Shown here: piece by piece, positions 8,653-15,930 of the stretch
How the letters are laid out: every line of letters starts with the position of its first letter
Numbering within the stretch: the first letter of the stretch is position 1
Source of the DNA: Deltaproteobacteria bacterium
Lineage (GTDB): Bacteria; Myxococcota; Myxococcia; Myxococcales; 40CM-4-68-19
Assembly: GCA_005879315.1 (NCBI GenBank)
Contig: VBLC01000080.1
Span: 1-40,051, forward strand
Reading direction: 5' to 3'
Length of the DNA: 40,051 nt
Translations under genes and position numbers: made by a program
Notes under the pieces: model-generated
The model's input: the letters and a program-made list of their open reading frames with translations, nothing else
Databases searched by the model: none
What the model was told of the DNA's origin: nothing

Positions 8653-9954
8653 CTAGAAGGACCTGCCGAAGCCGGCGGAGGCTCCGTGCGAGACGCGGGT
8701 GGAGTAATCGAAGGTGAGAACGTCGCCGCGGTAGTCGAGGGCGAGCGCGTAGCCTCCCGCCAGAGGGAAATCGAGGCCGGCGCGGACGCCGAACTGGCCG
8801 AGCAGTGACCCGAGCGCGGAAAACCGCGACGGGTGCACGAGGTTGTAGGCCCACCCGAAATTCGCGTGCACCGCGACGGCTTGCGAAAGCGCGTAGCGCA
8901 GTCGCGCCATCAGATCGACCCCGAACAGGTCCGCCGGAAAGGCGCTGTTCTCGAGTCGCATGTACTTGAGGCCGATGACCGGGGCGGCCGTCAGGCGGGG
9001 GAGCCCGAGCAAGTGGCCGAAGTCGTAGCCGATGCCGGCGAGGACGTCGTAGCGGTACTCGTCGATGGGCGAGTTCGCGGCACCCGGCTGGCCGAGCACA
9101 TAGGCTTGTCGCGAGGCGCTCCAGTCGAACTCGAACAGCGCGAGGCCGGTGATCCAGAGCGTGCGGCTGGCCTCGAGGCCGAAGCGCGCGAGCGTCGCCG
9201 CGGCCGTGAAATCCTGGTTGCTCCGCGCCGCTCCGCCGAAGAGCATCATCGACCAGACGCCGTGGTCCCAGGCAGGCTCGGGGCGGAACGCGAGCGCTGG
9301 CGTGGCGACCCTGGCAGACACGGCAGGCGGGGGCGGGACCGCTGCCGGAACCGCGACAGGAGGCGGCGGGGGAGGCTCTGCTGCAGGCGGTGGGACGGCC
9401 TTCGGCGCTGCCGCGATCTGCAGCGGCGGGCTCTCGGGCGGCACCAGCTTCGGCAGCTCGTTCTCCCCCGGCAGCGAGGGCAGGGAGGGCAACACCAGCG
9501 CGCGCTCCTTGGCGATCCGCACCCCGGAAATCGCGACGAGCGCATCGCCCTCCGCATTCCAGGGCCAGCGCAGCACGACCGTGTGTTTCCCCGCCGGCAC
9601 GGAGACCGCGAACCTCGCCGCCTTGCTCAGAACGAGGCCGCTCTCCGACGTAGCCTGCGGATCGGCGACTTTGGGAAGCGAACGCCGCGCGGCAACTTTT
9701 CCGTCGAGCTCGGCGACGATCGCGGCCGGCACCGAGCTCTCGGCTCGCACCGCGAAACGCAGCTTGGCAGGGCCGATGATCTTCAGGCTCAGCGTCTTGG
9801 CGGGCTCGATCCGATAGTGCGCTCTCTTCGCGCCGCGCACGGTGACGTTCACGCCGTCCGCATCGCCCTGCAGCTGCGCCTTCGGACTCGCCGACTGCGC
9901 AGCGAGGGGCGCGAAAAGAGCGCAAAACAGCATCCATGCCGGGGAGGTTTTCAT
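8653..9954 (-). CDS. Outer-membrane beta-barrel protein with N-terminal periplasmic domain
   Basis: The 433-residue product has a signal peptide (MKTSPAWMLFCALFAPLAAQSA). Residues ~25-160 form an all-beta domain that repeatedly reads like a carbohydrate- or lipid-binding sandwich (FAVSVPAGKHTVVLRWPW). Residues ~180-235 are a Pro/Ala-rich linker, and the rest is a C-terminal domain of alternating aromatic/small residues ending in GRSF. The terminal Phe is typical of outer-membrane barrels recognised by BamA. I chose ATG 9954, preceded by GGAGG at eight bases' spacing, over an in-frame TTG at 9960. The gene lies 16 bp after the PEGA protein and 18 bp before the giant lipoprotein, so the three probably act together at the cell surface. 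No specific family was recognised; a porin-like or anchoring function is equally possible. Confidence 0.75.
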   Translation of the reverse strand: MKTSPAWMLFCALFAPLAAQSASPKAQLQGDADGVNVTVRGAKRAHYRIEPAKTLSLKIIGPAKLRFAVRAESSVPAAIVAELDGKVAARRSLPKVADPQATSESGLVLSKAARFAVSVPAGKHTVVLRWPWNAEGDALVAISGVRIAKERALVLPSLPSLPGENELPKLVPPESPPLQIAAAPKAVPPPAAEPPPPPPVAVPAAVPPPPAVSARVATPALAFRPEPAWDHGVWSMMLFGGAARSNQDFTAAATLARFGLEASRTLWITGLALFEFDWSASRQAYVLGQPGAANSPIDEYRYDVLAGIGYDFGHLLGLPRLTAAPVIGLKYMRLENSAFPADLFGVDLMARLRYALSQAVAVHANFGWAYNLVHPSRFSALGSLLGQFGVRAGLDFPLAGGYALALDYRGDVLTFDYSTRVSHGASAGFGRSF

Positions 9955-9970
9955 TTCCAAAGCCTCCGTC

Positions 9971-12769
9971 TCAGAAACTCCACAAGGTGATGGTGCCGAG
10001 GACGAAGGCCCCGCTGACTCCGAGCAAGACCCGGCTGATGACCCGGTCGTTGTCGATGCGCGTCTGGATGATGTTCTTCTGGTCGGCGGGATAGGCCGCC
10101 GCGTTCTGTCTCAGGTCATTGGTGGCGCTGTTCGCGTGCAGCGTGAGCGCGCCGGCCGCGAGCACCGCCGCAACCGCTCCCCCAGCGGCGATGTAGCTCG
10201 CGAGATGGCTCTTGCGAGGGAGAGGCGGAGGCGCTTCATGCTCGGCGGCCGGAAGCGCGGGCTTCGGCGCCGTCGTCGACACCGCTGGAATGACCTTCAC
10301 CGCCTCGGTGGCGACGGCCGCCAGCACCGGCCGGGGCGCTTCCTCGACCGCCACCGAATTCGGCAGCTCGGCCGCGCCGCTGCGGGCCGGACCGTTTTCG
10401 TTGTTGTCGTAGGCCTCGAGGTAGTAGGCGAAGCCGTCGTTGACGGCCTTGGCCGGCACCTCGATCCCGTACTGGTCCTCGCCGACCTTCGCCATCGGCT
10501 GGCACTCGAAGTCCTTGCTGTAGAGGTTGCGCCAGCAGGCCTGCGCCGTGCCGACGCCGCTGCGCTCGTCGACGATGCGCGCGAAGAGCCGTACCGGCTG
10601 TCCGCGGATGGCCTTCTTCACCGGCTGGTGAGTGAGGATCGGCGGATCGGTGTCCTCTTCCTCTTGCAGCGCGGGCGTCTTGCCCGCCGCCGTCGCGAGC
10701 GCCACCGCCGGTTCGGCCGGCTTCAGCTTCGCCTCGCAGAGGGCGAGGTGCTTCCTGGCTTCGTCCTTGGCCCGCTCCTGCCCCTGCGGCACGTCCTTGA
10801 GGAACGCCTGGTACGCCGCCGCCGCCTCCTTGAACTGCCCCATGTGCCGGCGCATCTGCGCGATGTTGAAGAGGAGGATCTGCTTGGGCTCGTACTCGAA
10901 CGCCTTCTGGTAGCTCTTCAGCGCGCACTCGTAGTCGCCCTGCTTGGAGCAGGCGTGCGCGGTGAGGATCTGCGCCTTGGAGAAGTCGTGCGCGGTGGGC
11001 GCCTCGTGCTTCTCCTCGACGCCGCGCACCGGCCGCAGCGAGATCGCCAGGCGCAGCTCGAAATCGCGTGTCTCGGGCAGCGTGATGTTCGCCGACCGAG
11101 TCAGGTAGCCTTCGAGGGCGAGCTTGATCTCGTGCCGCCCCGGCGTGCTGCGCGCCTTGATGGGCGTGATGCCGATCCGCTTTCCGTCGATGTAGAACTC
11201 CGCGCCCTGCGGATCGGAGGCCACCGCGAGGAGCGGGGGCACCGGTCCGGCCTGCGCCGGCTGCATGGCGAGCTTGAGCGAAAGCTGCTGGCCGGGATCG
11301 AGCGAGAGCTGCTGGCCGATGGTCTTGTAGCCCTCGAGTGTGATCTGCAGCTCGTGCTCGCCCGGCGTCACTTCGGAATTGAGTGGCGAGGTCCCGAGCG
11401 GATTGCCGTCGACCGTGACCTGTGCCTCGGGCGGCTCGGTCTCGACGTGCAGCCGGGCCGGGCCGGGCGAGCGGTTGAGCGCGAACGTCAGATCGACGTC
11501 GCGATTCGGCTGCACCGCGACCAGGCGCTCTTCTTTGAGATATCCCTTCGCGGCCACCGCCACGCGGTGGTTGCCCGGCCTCATCTCCGCGGCCCAGGGA
11601 GTGAGGCCTACTTCCTTGCCGTCCAGCGTCACCGCCGCGCCGCCGGGCTGCGAGGTCAGCGTCAGCCGCGACCCGCTGCCGCTCCCCATCGGCAGGTCGA
11701 GCCGGATGCCGTAGTCGTGGTCCTTCGGCATGGTGAATTCGCTGCCCACCTCGCGGTGGCCTTCCATCTTCACGACCAGCTGGTGGCGCCCGGAGGCGAG
11801 CGGCGCGAGATAAGGCGTGCGGCCTTTCTCCTTGCCGTCGAGGATCACCGCCGCGCCGAGCGGATCCGACTCGACCGACAGCGCCGGATCCTTCGGGACC
11901 GAGGGCAGCGCGAACGAGACGTTCGAATCGCGGCCCTCGCGTGCGAAGATCTTGCGCTCCTGGCGCAGGCGCCCCTCCATCTCCACCGCGACCAGATGCT
12001 GGCCGGGGGCCAGCTCACCCTGGTAGGGCGTGCGGCCCAACACCGCGCCGTCGACGAGGACGTTGGCGTTGGAGGGCTCGGTCGTGACCGAGAGCGTGGC
12101 CGGCCCGCCTGCCTCCCGCGACAGCTCGATGGGGAGGCTCATCTTCTTGCGGCCCGCGAGCACGTCGATGTGCTGCTCGGCGCTGCGGCCGTCGGGCGAG
12201 ACGAGGGCGACGGTGTGCGGACCGGGAAGGAGATCGACCGTGACCGGCGTCTTGCCGACTTCGTTGTCGTCGATGCGGACGGTATCGCCCGCGCGACCGC
12301 TGGTGATGGTGCAGGCGACCGGCTCGGGCGGCGGATCGAAGGCGACGCAGGCGAAGGGCGAGCGCGGCGAGCCGCGGCGGGTCGGGCCACCCTGTTCGTG
12401 CTGCGCCTCGATGAAATACTCGAAAGAGCCTTCGCTCAGGATCGAGGCGGGCAAGAAAGCGCGGAAGCGGCGCTTGCCGCGCTCACGCAGTGTGAAGGCT
12501 TCGTAGCGGTTGTTGCCCGCCCTGCGCGCGAACACGAGCGGAGCGAAGAGATGCGAGGGGTCGTCGATCCTCGCTTCGACGACGACGGCGCGGCCTCGAG
12601 GCCATTTCGCGATCGGCGTGTGCTCGATCTTGCTCGCCTGCTGGGACTCGGGCGCGCCAGGTCGGGCCGCCTCTTCGTTGACGGCGAAAAGGATCTGCTG
12701 GCGCCAGCCGCCCTCGCCCGCGGCAGGGCTCGCTGCCGCCGCGGCGATCAGCACGAATGCGAGAGACAT
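9971..12769 (-). CDS. PEGA-repeat and TPR membrane protein
   Basis: After a signal peptide the 932-residue protein has an Ig-like domain (~50-140), then six PEGA repeats (~150-575). These show the signature 'V.VDGxxLGxTP...ELxPGxHxLxVxxEGY', for example VLVDGAVLGRTPYQGEL and VTVDGNPLGTSPLNSEV. TPR-like helices follow (~597-685: GDYECALKSYQKAFEYEP, QFKEAAAAYQAFL). Next comes a second Ig-like domain (~715-815) with a Cys pair, and finally two hydrophobic segments (~860-885 and ~915-932). PEGA domains are found in surface and cell-wall-associated proteins. The start is ATG 12769, preceded by GTGGAGGGGACC; the in-frame GTG at 12781 lies in the ribosome binding site itself. It is the first gene of the envelope operon. 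The overall role is unknown; TPRs and Ig domains suggest scaffolding of a surface complex. Confidence 0.85.
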   Translation of the reverse strand: MSLAFVLIAAAAASPAAGEGGWRQQILFAVNEEAARPGAPESQQASKIEHTPIAKWPRGRAVVVEARIDDPSHLFAPLVFARRAGNNRYEAFTLRERGKRRFRAFLPASILSEGSFEYFIEAQHEQGGPTRRGSPRSPFACVAFDPPPEPVACTITSGRAGDTVRIDDNEVGKTPVTVDLLPGPHTVALVSPDGRSAEQHIDVLAGRKKMSLPIELSREAGGPATLSVTTEPSNANVLVDGAVLGRTPYQGELAPGQHLVAVEMEGRLRQERKIFAREGRDSNVSFALPSVPKDPALSVESDPLGAAVILDGKEKGRTPYLAPLASGRHQLVVKMEGHREVGSEFTMPKDHDYGIRLDLPMGSGSGSRLTLTSQPGGAAVTLDGKEVGLTPWAAEMRPGNHRVAVAAKGYLKEERLVAVQPNRDVDLTFALNRSPGPARLHVETEPPEAQVTVDGNPLGTSPLNSEVTPGEHELQITLEGYKTIGQQLSLDPGQQLSLKLAMQPAQAGPVPPLLAVASDPQGAEFYIDGKRIGITPIKARSTPGRHEIKLALEGYLTRSANITLPETRDFELRLAISLRPVRGVEEKHEAPTAHDFSKAQILTAHACSKQGDYECALKSYQKAFEYEPKQILLFNIAQMRRHMGQFKEAAAAYQAFLKDVPQGQERAKDEARKHLALCEAKLKPAEPAVALATAAGKTPALQEEEDTDPPILTHQPVKKAIRGQPVRLFARIVDERSGVGTAQACWRNLYSKDFECQPMAKVGEDQYGIEVPAKAVNDGFAYYLEAYDNNENGPARSGAAELPNSVAVEEAPRPVLAAVATEAVKVIPAVSTTAPKPALPAAEHEAPPPLPRKSHLASYIAAGGAVAAVLAAGALTLHANSATNDLRQNAAAYPADQKNIIQTRIDNDRVISRVLLGVSGAFVLGTITLWSF

Positions 12770-12889
12770 GGTCCCCTCCACGCCAGCGAATGGCGGCGGA
12801 CCGGTGTCGGTGGGTGTGGCTTTTGGGCGGCCCAGGTCTGCCTGCCTGTTCCCTCAGCGTCCCCACCACCGCTCGGTCACACATACAGC

Positions 12890-12919
12890 GTTCTACTAGG
12901 CATGCGACAGCCGTGACAA
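12890..12919 (-). promoter_or_regulatory. Possible sigma70-type promoter for the PEGA operon
   Basis: On the complementary strand, TTGTCA (12914-12919) and TAGAAC (12890-12895) are 18 bases apart, about 120 bases upstream of ATG 12769 in the longest intergenic gap. The -10 match is weak. This is the only relatively AT-richer part of the gap. Confidence 0.2.
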
Positions 12920-12998
12920 GTGGTGAACATTTGGATCTCTTTTCCCCGGAAGGATCGCTGCATTGCGGCGGCGGCCGCCGCGCGATAGACGCTTCGCG

Positions 12999-14159
12999 AT
13001 GGCCAGCGAGGCTGTGCGTGTTCTGTCCGCACTGGACGAAATCGCTCCGGCGGACTGGGACGCGCTGCTCTCGCCGCGCTCGACGCCGTTCCTTCGCCAC
13101 GCCTGGCTGCACGCGCTGGAGAGATCGGGCTGCGCTTCGTCGCGCAATTCCTGGTCGCCGCGCCATCTCGCGCTCTACCGCCGCGGCAAGCTCATCGCCG
13201 CGGCCCCCGCCTATCTGCGCGACGACAGCGACGGAGACTTCGGCCGCGATTGGGACCTGGCTTCGGCCGCGAGCCGCGCCCATCTCGCCTACTATCCGAA
13301 GCTGACGGTCAGCGTGCCGTTCACGCCCTGCAGCGGCGAGCGCATTCTCGTCGCTCCCGGCGAGGACCGATCCGCCTGCGTGGCCCGCATCGTCGAGGCA
13401 GCGCGCGATCTCTGCGCCCGCGAAGGCTGGCCCACCTTCCAGGTCCTCTTTCCCGAAGGGACGGCCGAGCTTGAATCGGCCGGCATGGCCGCGCGCGTCT
13501 CCTTCCAGTTCCACTGGCGCAACGACCGGTATCGATCGATGGACGACTTCCTCGCCCGCTTCAATTCCAAGCGCCGGCACATGCTCAAGCGGGAGATGTC
13601 CGCTGCCGCGGCGCAGGGGATCTCCATCCGCACCGTGCGCGGCGAGGAGCTGGCGCGCGACTGGAAGAAGTGGGCGCGAGCGGCGCACGCGCTGCACCGA
13701 TCGACCGTCGACAAGCTGATGTGGGGCCGCCGCTGGCTGAACGAGAGCTTCTACCTGCTCGCTTTCGAGAAGATGCCCGACGCGGTCGAAGTCGTCGCTG
13801 CCGAGCGGGAGGGGAAGCTGGTCGCCGGCGCCTTCAACGTCGCCTCGGGCGAGCGGCTCTACGGGCGCTACTGGGGATGCTTCGAGGAGCATCCCTTCCT
13901 GCACTTCAATGTCTGCTACTACCACTCCATCGCCGACTGCATCGCGCGCGGCGTCCAGGTCTTCGAGGGCGGCGCGGGTGGGGAGCACAAGCTGCCGCGC
14001 GGATTCTTGCCCGCGCTGACCCACAGCGCGCATCTCTTTCTCGACCCGCGGCTCGACCGCGCCGTGCGCGATCACCTGCGCGGTGAGACGGAGGCGCGCA
14101 AAGAGAGCGTGGCGCGTTATGTTGCGCAGTCGCCCATCTTCAAGGCGGAGGCGCGGTGA
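12999..14159 (+). CDS. FemAB/GNAT-fold protein of the DUF482 family
   Basis: This 386-residue cytoplasmic protein ends with the hallmark of DUF482 (PF04339, 'peptidoglycan biosynthesis/recognition'): YWGCFEEHPFLHFNVCYYH followed by FEGGAGGEHKLPRGFLP. The family is related to the GNAT/FemAB fold used by acyl- and aminoacyl-transferases; its substrates are not well established. I chose ATG 12999 over the in-frame TTG at 12963, whose extra residues (MRRRPPRDRRFA) look like read-through of GC-rich leader. The stop codon overlaps the GTG start of clpS (GTGA at 14156-14159), so the two are translationally coupled. As Aat-type leucyl/phenylalanyl-transferases share the same fold and feed the ClpS pathway, a role in N-end modification is an attractive but unproven idea. 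Confidence 0.82.
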   Translation: MASEAVRVLSALDEIAPADWDALLSPRSTPFLRHAWLHALERSGCASSRNSWSPRHLALYRRGKLIAAAPAYLRDDSDGDFGRDWDLASAASRAHLAYYPKLTVSVPFTPCSGERILVAPGEDRSACVARIVEAARDLCAREGWPTFQVLFPEGTAELESAGMAARVSFQFHWRNDRYRSMDDFLARFNSKRRHMLKREMSAAAAQGISIRTVRGEELARDWKKWARAAHALHRSTVDKLMWGRRWLNESFYLLAFEKMPDAVEVVAAEREGKLVAGAFNVASGERLYGRYWGCFEEHPFLHFNVCYYHSIADCIARGVQVFEGGAGGEHKLPRGFLPALTHSAHLFLDPRLDRAVRDHLRGETEARKESVARYVAQSPIFKAEAR

Positions 14160-14494
14160 GCCCTCGGCGCAAAGAAGACCCCGGCGTCGGCCTGGCCGAG
14201 CCCAAGACGAAGGCGAAGCCGAAGCTCGAGCGGCCGCGCCTCTACAAGGTGCTCCTGCACAACGACGACTTCACCCCGATGGAGTTCGTCGTCCTCGTCC
14301 TCCGGCAAGTCTTCAACAAGTCCGACGCCGATGCCGTCTCGATCATGCTGCACGCCCATACGCACGGGATGGCCGTGGCCGGCGTCTACACTTTCGAAGT
14401 GGCCGAGACCAAGGTGCAGGAGACGATGGCGCTGGCGGAAAAGTCGGCCTTCCCGCTCTTGTGCACCCTGGAGCCCGAAGACGCGCCGCAATGA
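14156..14494 (+). CDS. clpS: ATP-dependent Clp protease adaptor ClpS
   Basis: This 112-residue protein has the complete ClpS core: LYKVLLHNDDFTPMEFVV, which carries the Asn-Asp-Asp that binds the free amino terminus of N-degron substrates, then a helix-rich middle and GVYTFEVAETKV. ClpS delivers proteins with destabilising N-terminal residues to ClpAP. A charged ~25-residue N-terminal extension, which in this family inserts into the ClpA pore, is present. The start is a GTG overlapping the previous stop, and the stop overlaps the ATG of the MFS gene (ATGA at 14491-14494). The usual neighbour clpA is not in this window; a DUF482 protein lies upstream instead. Confidence 0.95.
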   Translation: MSPRRKEDPGVGLAEPKTKAKPKLERPRLYKVLLHNDDFTPMEFVVLVLRQVFNKSDADAVSIMLHAHTHGMAVAGVYTFEVAETKVQETMALAEKSAFPLLCTLEPEDAPQ

Positions 14495-15642
14495 TCGGCA
14501 GGCTGCGGTGGATCTACTTCCTCGCCTACGCGGGCGTGGGGACCTGGCTCTCGTATTTCGCCCCTTACCTGCGCGGGCTGGGATTCTCGGGCGAGGAGAT
14601 CGGCGCGGTCACGACCGTGCAGCAGCTGGCGGCCGCGCCGGCGGCCCTTCTCTGGGGAAGCATCGGCGACCGGCTCGGGTCGGTGCGGGCGCTGCGCATC
14701 TGCGTCGCGGGCGCTGCTGTCGCGGTCTCTTTTCTCCTGCTCGCGCGGACGCCTTGGCAGATGGGCCTCGTGCTCCTCTTTGCCGCGAGCTTCGCCGGCG
14801 GGCTCGTGCCGCTGGTCGACTCGACGACTGTCGAGGCGGTGCGCCGCTCGCCCGAGCACAGTTATGCGCGTACGCGGCTCTGGGGATCGATCGGGTTCGT
14901 CCTCAGCGCGCAGGGGCTGGGGCTTTTGCTCTCGGGGCGCGGCGATCGGCCCGCCGATCCCGTCATGCCGCTCGCCTATCTCGGCTGCGTGGTGGGCTAT
15001 GCCATCCTCGCCCAGACGCTGCCGCCCATCGAGGCGCACCCCGATCGGCCGCACTGGCGCGATGCCGTGGCGCTCTTGCGAAGCCCGCAGCTGCTCTTCC
15101 TTCTTTTCATCTGCGCGCTGCACTGGGGCGCGTGCGGGCCCTATCACTTGATGTATGGCGTCCTGGTTCGCGACCTTGGGCTGCCTTCGAGCATCACCGG
15201 CCTGGGGATGGCGCTCGGGGTTGCGTGCGAGGTGGTCGCGCTGCTCGTCTTCCCCTGGCTCGAGCGGCGCTTTTCCTTGCGCGCTCTCTTCGCCGTCGCG
15301 TTCGCGGGAACCGCGCTGCGCTGGGCGTTGCTCTCGCGCGCGGAAAGCGCCGCGGCGGTGGTCGCCCTCCAGCTCTTCCACGCGCTGACTTTTGGCCTGT
15401 GGTGGGGATGCGCCATCGGGGGAATGTCGCGGACGGTGCCTCCGCGGCTGCGCGCCACGGGGCAGGCGCTCTTCTCCGCGGTGGTCTTCGGCGCAGGACA
15501 GGCGACCGGGTACGTCCTCTCGGGGATCGGCTACGACCGCTTCGGCGGAGTCCCGCCGCTCTACGCCTGGGCAGCGGCTGTGGAGGTGTTGCCGCTCGTC
15601 CTTTTGCTCGCTCCGCTTACTCCCGAGAAAGGGGGTGCATAG
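14491..15642 (+). CDS. MFS permease
   Basis: This 383-residue integral membrane protein has about 12 predicted transmembrane segments. The first is RWIYFLAYAGVGTWLSYFAPYL, and the loop between helices 2 and 3 (WGSIGDRLGSVRALR) matches the MFS motif G-x-x-x-D-R-x-G. The N-terminal 'YFAPYLRGLGFSGEEIGA' and the overall layout resemble the MFS_1-like group that includes PPP-family (phenylpropionate/HcaT-type) and LacY-like permeases. The substrate is unknown. The ATG overlaps the clpS stop, so the two genes are translationally coupled, although a functional link to N-degron proteolysis is not obvious. Confidence 0.88.
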   Translation: MIGRLRWIYFLAYAGVGTWLSYFAPYLRGLGFSGEEIGAVTTVQQLAAAPAALLWGSIGDRLGSVRALRICVAGAAVAVSFLLLARTPWQMGLVLLFAASFAGGLVPLVDSTTVEAVRRSPEHSYARTRLWGSIGFVLSAQGLGLLLSGRGDRPADPVMPLAYLGCVVGYAILAQTLPPIEAHPDRPHWRDAVALLRSPQLLFLLFICALHWGACGPYHLMYGVLVRDLGLPSSITGLGMALGVACEVVALLVFPWLERRFSLRALFAVAFAGTALRWALLSRAESAAAVVALQLFHALTFGLWWGCAIGGMSRTVPPRLRATGQALFSAVVFGAGQATGYVLSGIGYDRFGGVPPLYAWAAAVEVLPLVLLLAPLTPEKGGA

Positions 15643-15654
15643 GTTGCCGCCGAC

Positions 15655-15660
15655 AGGAGG
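15655..15660 (+). promoter_or_regulatory. Strong ribosome binding site for the 68-aa basic protein
   Basis: AGGAGG lies five bases before ATG 15666. A perfect Shine-Dalgarno is unusual among the genes of this window and supports high expression of the small protein. Confidence 0.7.
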
Positions 15661-15665
15661 CAGCA

Positions 15666-15872
15666 ATGGCTCAGCGCAGCTTCGGCAGCTCCAAGCGCAA
15701 CCGGCAGTACGAGAAGATCAAGGCCTCGGTGAAGCGCCGCGGCGCCAGCACGAAGACCGCCAAGCGGATTGCAGGCGCCACGACCAACAGGACGCGCAGG
15801 GCGCGGGGCGAGGTGAGGGGCCGCAGCAAGGTGGCGGGGAGGAAGGGCAGGCGCGCCCGCAAGTCCCGGTAG
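15666..15872 (+). CDS. Very basic 68-aa protein, probable nucleic-acid binder
   Basis: About 26 of 68 residues are Lys or Arg and only two are acidic. The middle (SVKRRGASTKTAKRIAGATTNR) resembles the short helix-turn segment 'KRG-s-kTA-xRIA-xxTVNK' of small proteins annotated as plasmid-stabilisation or DNA-binding proteins. The C-terminus is an Arg/Lys-rich tail. It has a perfect AGGAGG ribosome binding site and lies 23 bp after the MFS gene. A role in binding DNA or RNA is inferred from charge only. Confidence 0.72.
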   Translation: MAQRSFGSSKRNRQYEKIKASVKRRGASTKTAKRIAGATTNRTRRARGEVRGRSKVAGRKGRRARKSR

Positions 15873-15884
15873 AGCGCGGGGGCA

Positions 15885-15929
15885 GCCGCGGCCGGTTTCC
15901 GGGTTGTGGTAATACCGGCCGGCGCGGCT
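15885..15929 (+). other. GC-rich hairpin ahead of the POTRA-barrel gene
   Basis: AGCCGC-GGCCGG (15885-15896) pairs with CCGGCC (15915-15920) and GCGGCT (15924-15929), leaving a 3-nt bulge and an 18-nt loop. It ends one base before ATG 15931. There is no T-tract after it, so it is not a standard terminator. It could attenuate transcription from the upstream operon or control translation of the next gene. Confidence 0.35.
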
Positions 15930-15930
15930 G

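Noticed and set aside
9842-12916. A 1,024-codon plus-strand frame
   Set aside because: Antisense to the PEGA protein; Arg-rich low-information translation with no recognisable motif.
12770-12998. tRNA or small RNA in the longest gap
   Set aside because: No cloverleaf, CCA end or strong hairpin was seen; only a weak promoter-like pair on the minus strand.
12963-12998. TTG start giving a longer DUF482 protein
   Set aside because: The additional residues (MRRRPPRDRRFA) lack conservation features and there is no ribosome binding site; ATG 12999 fits the family start better.
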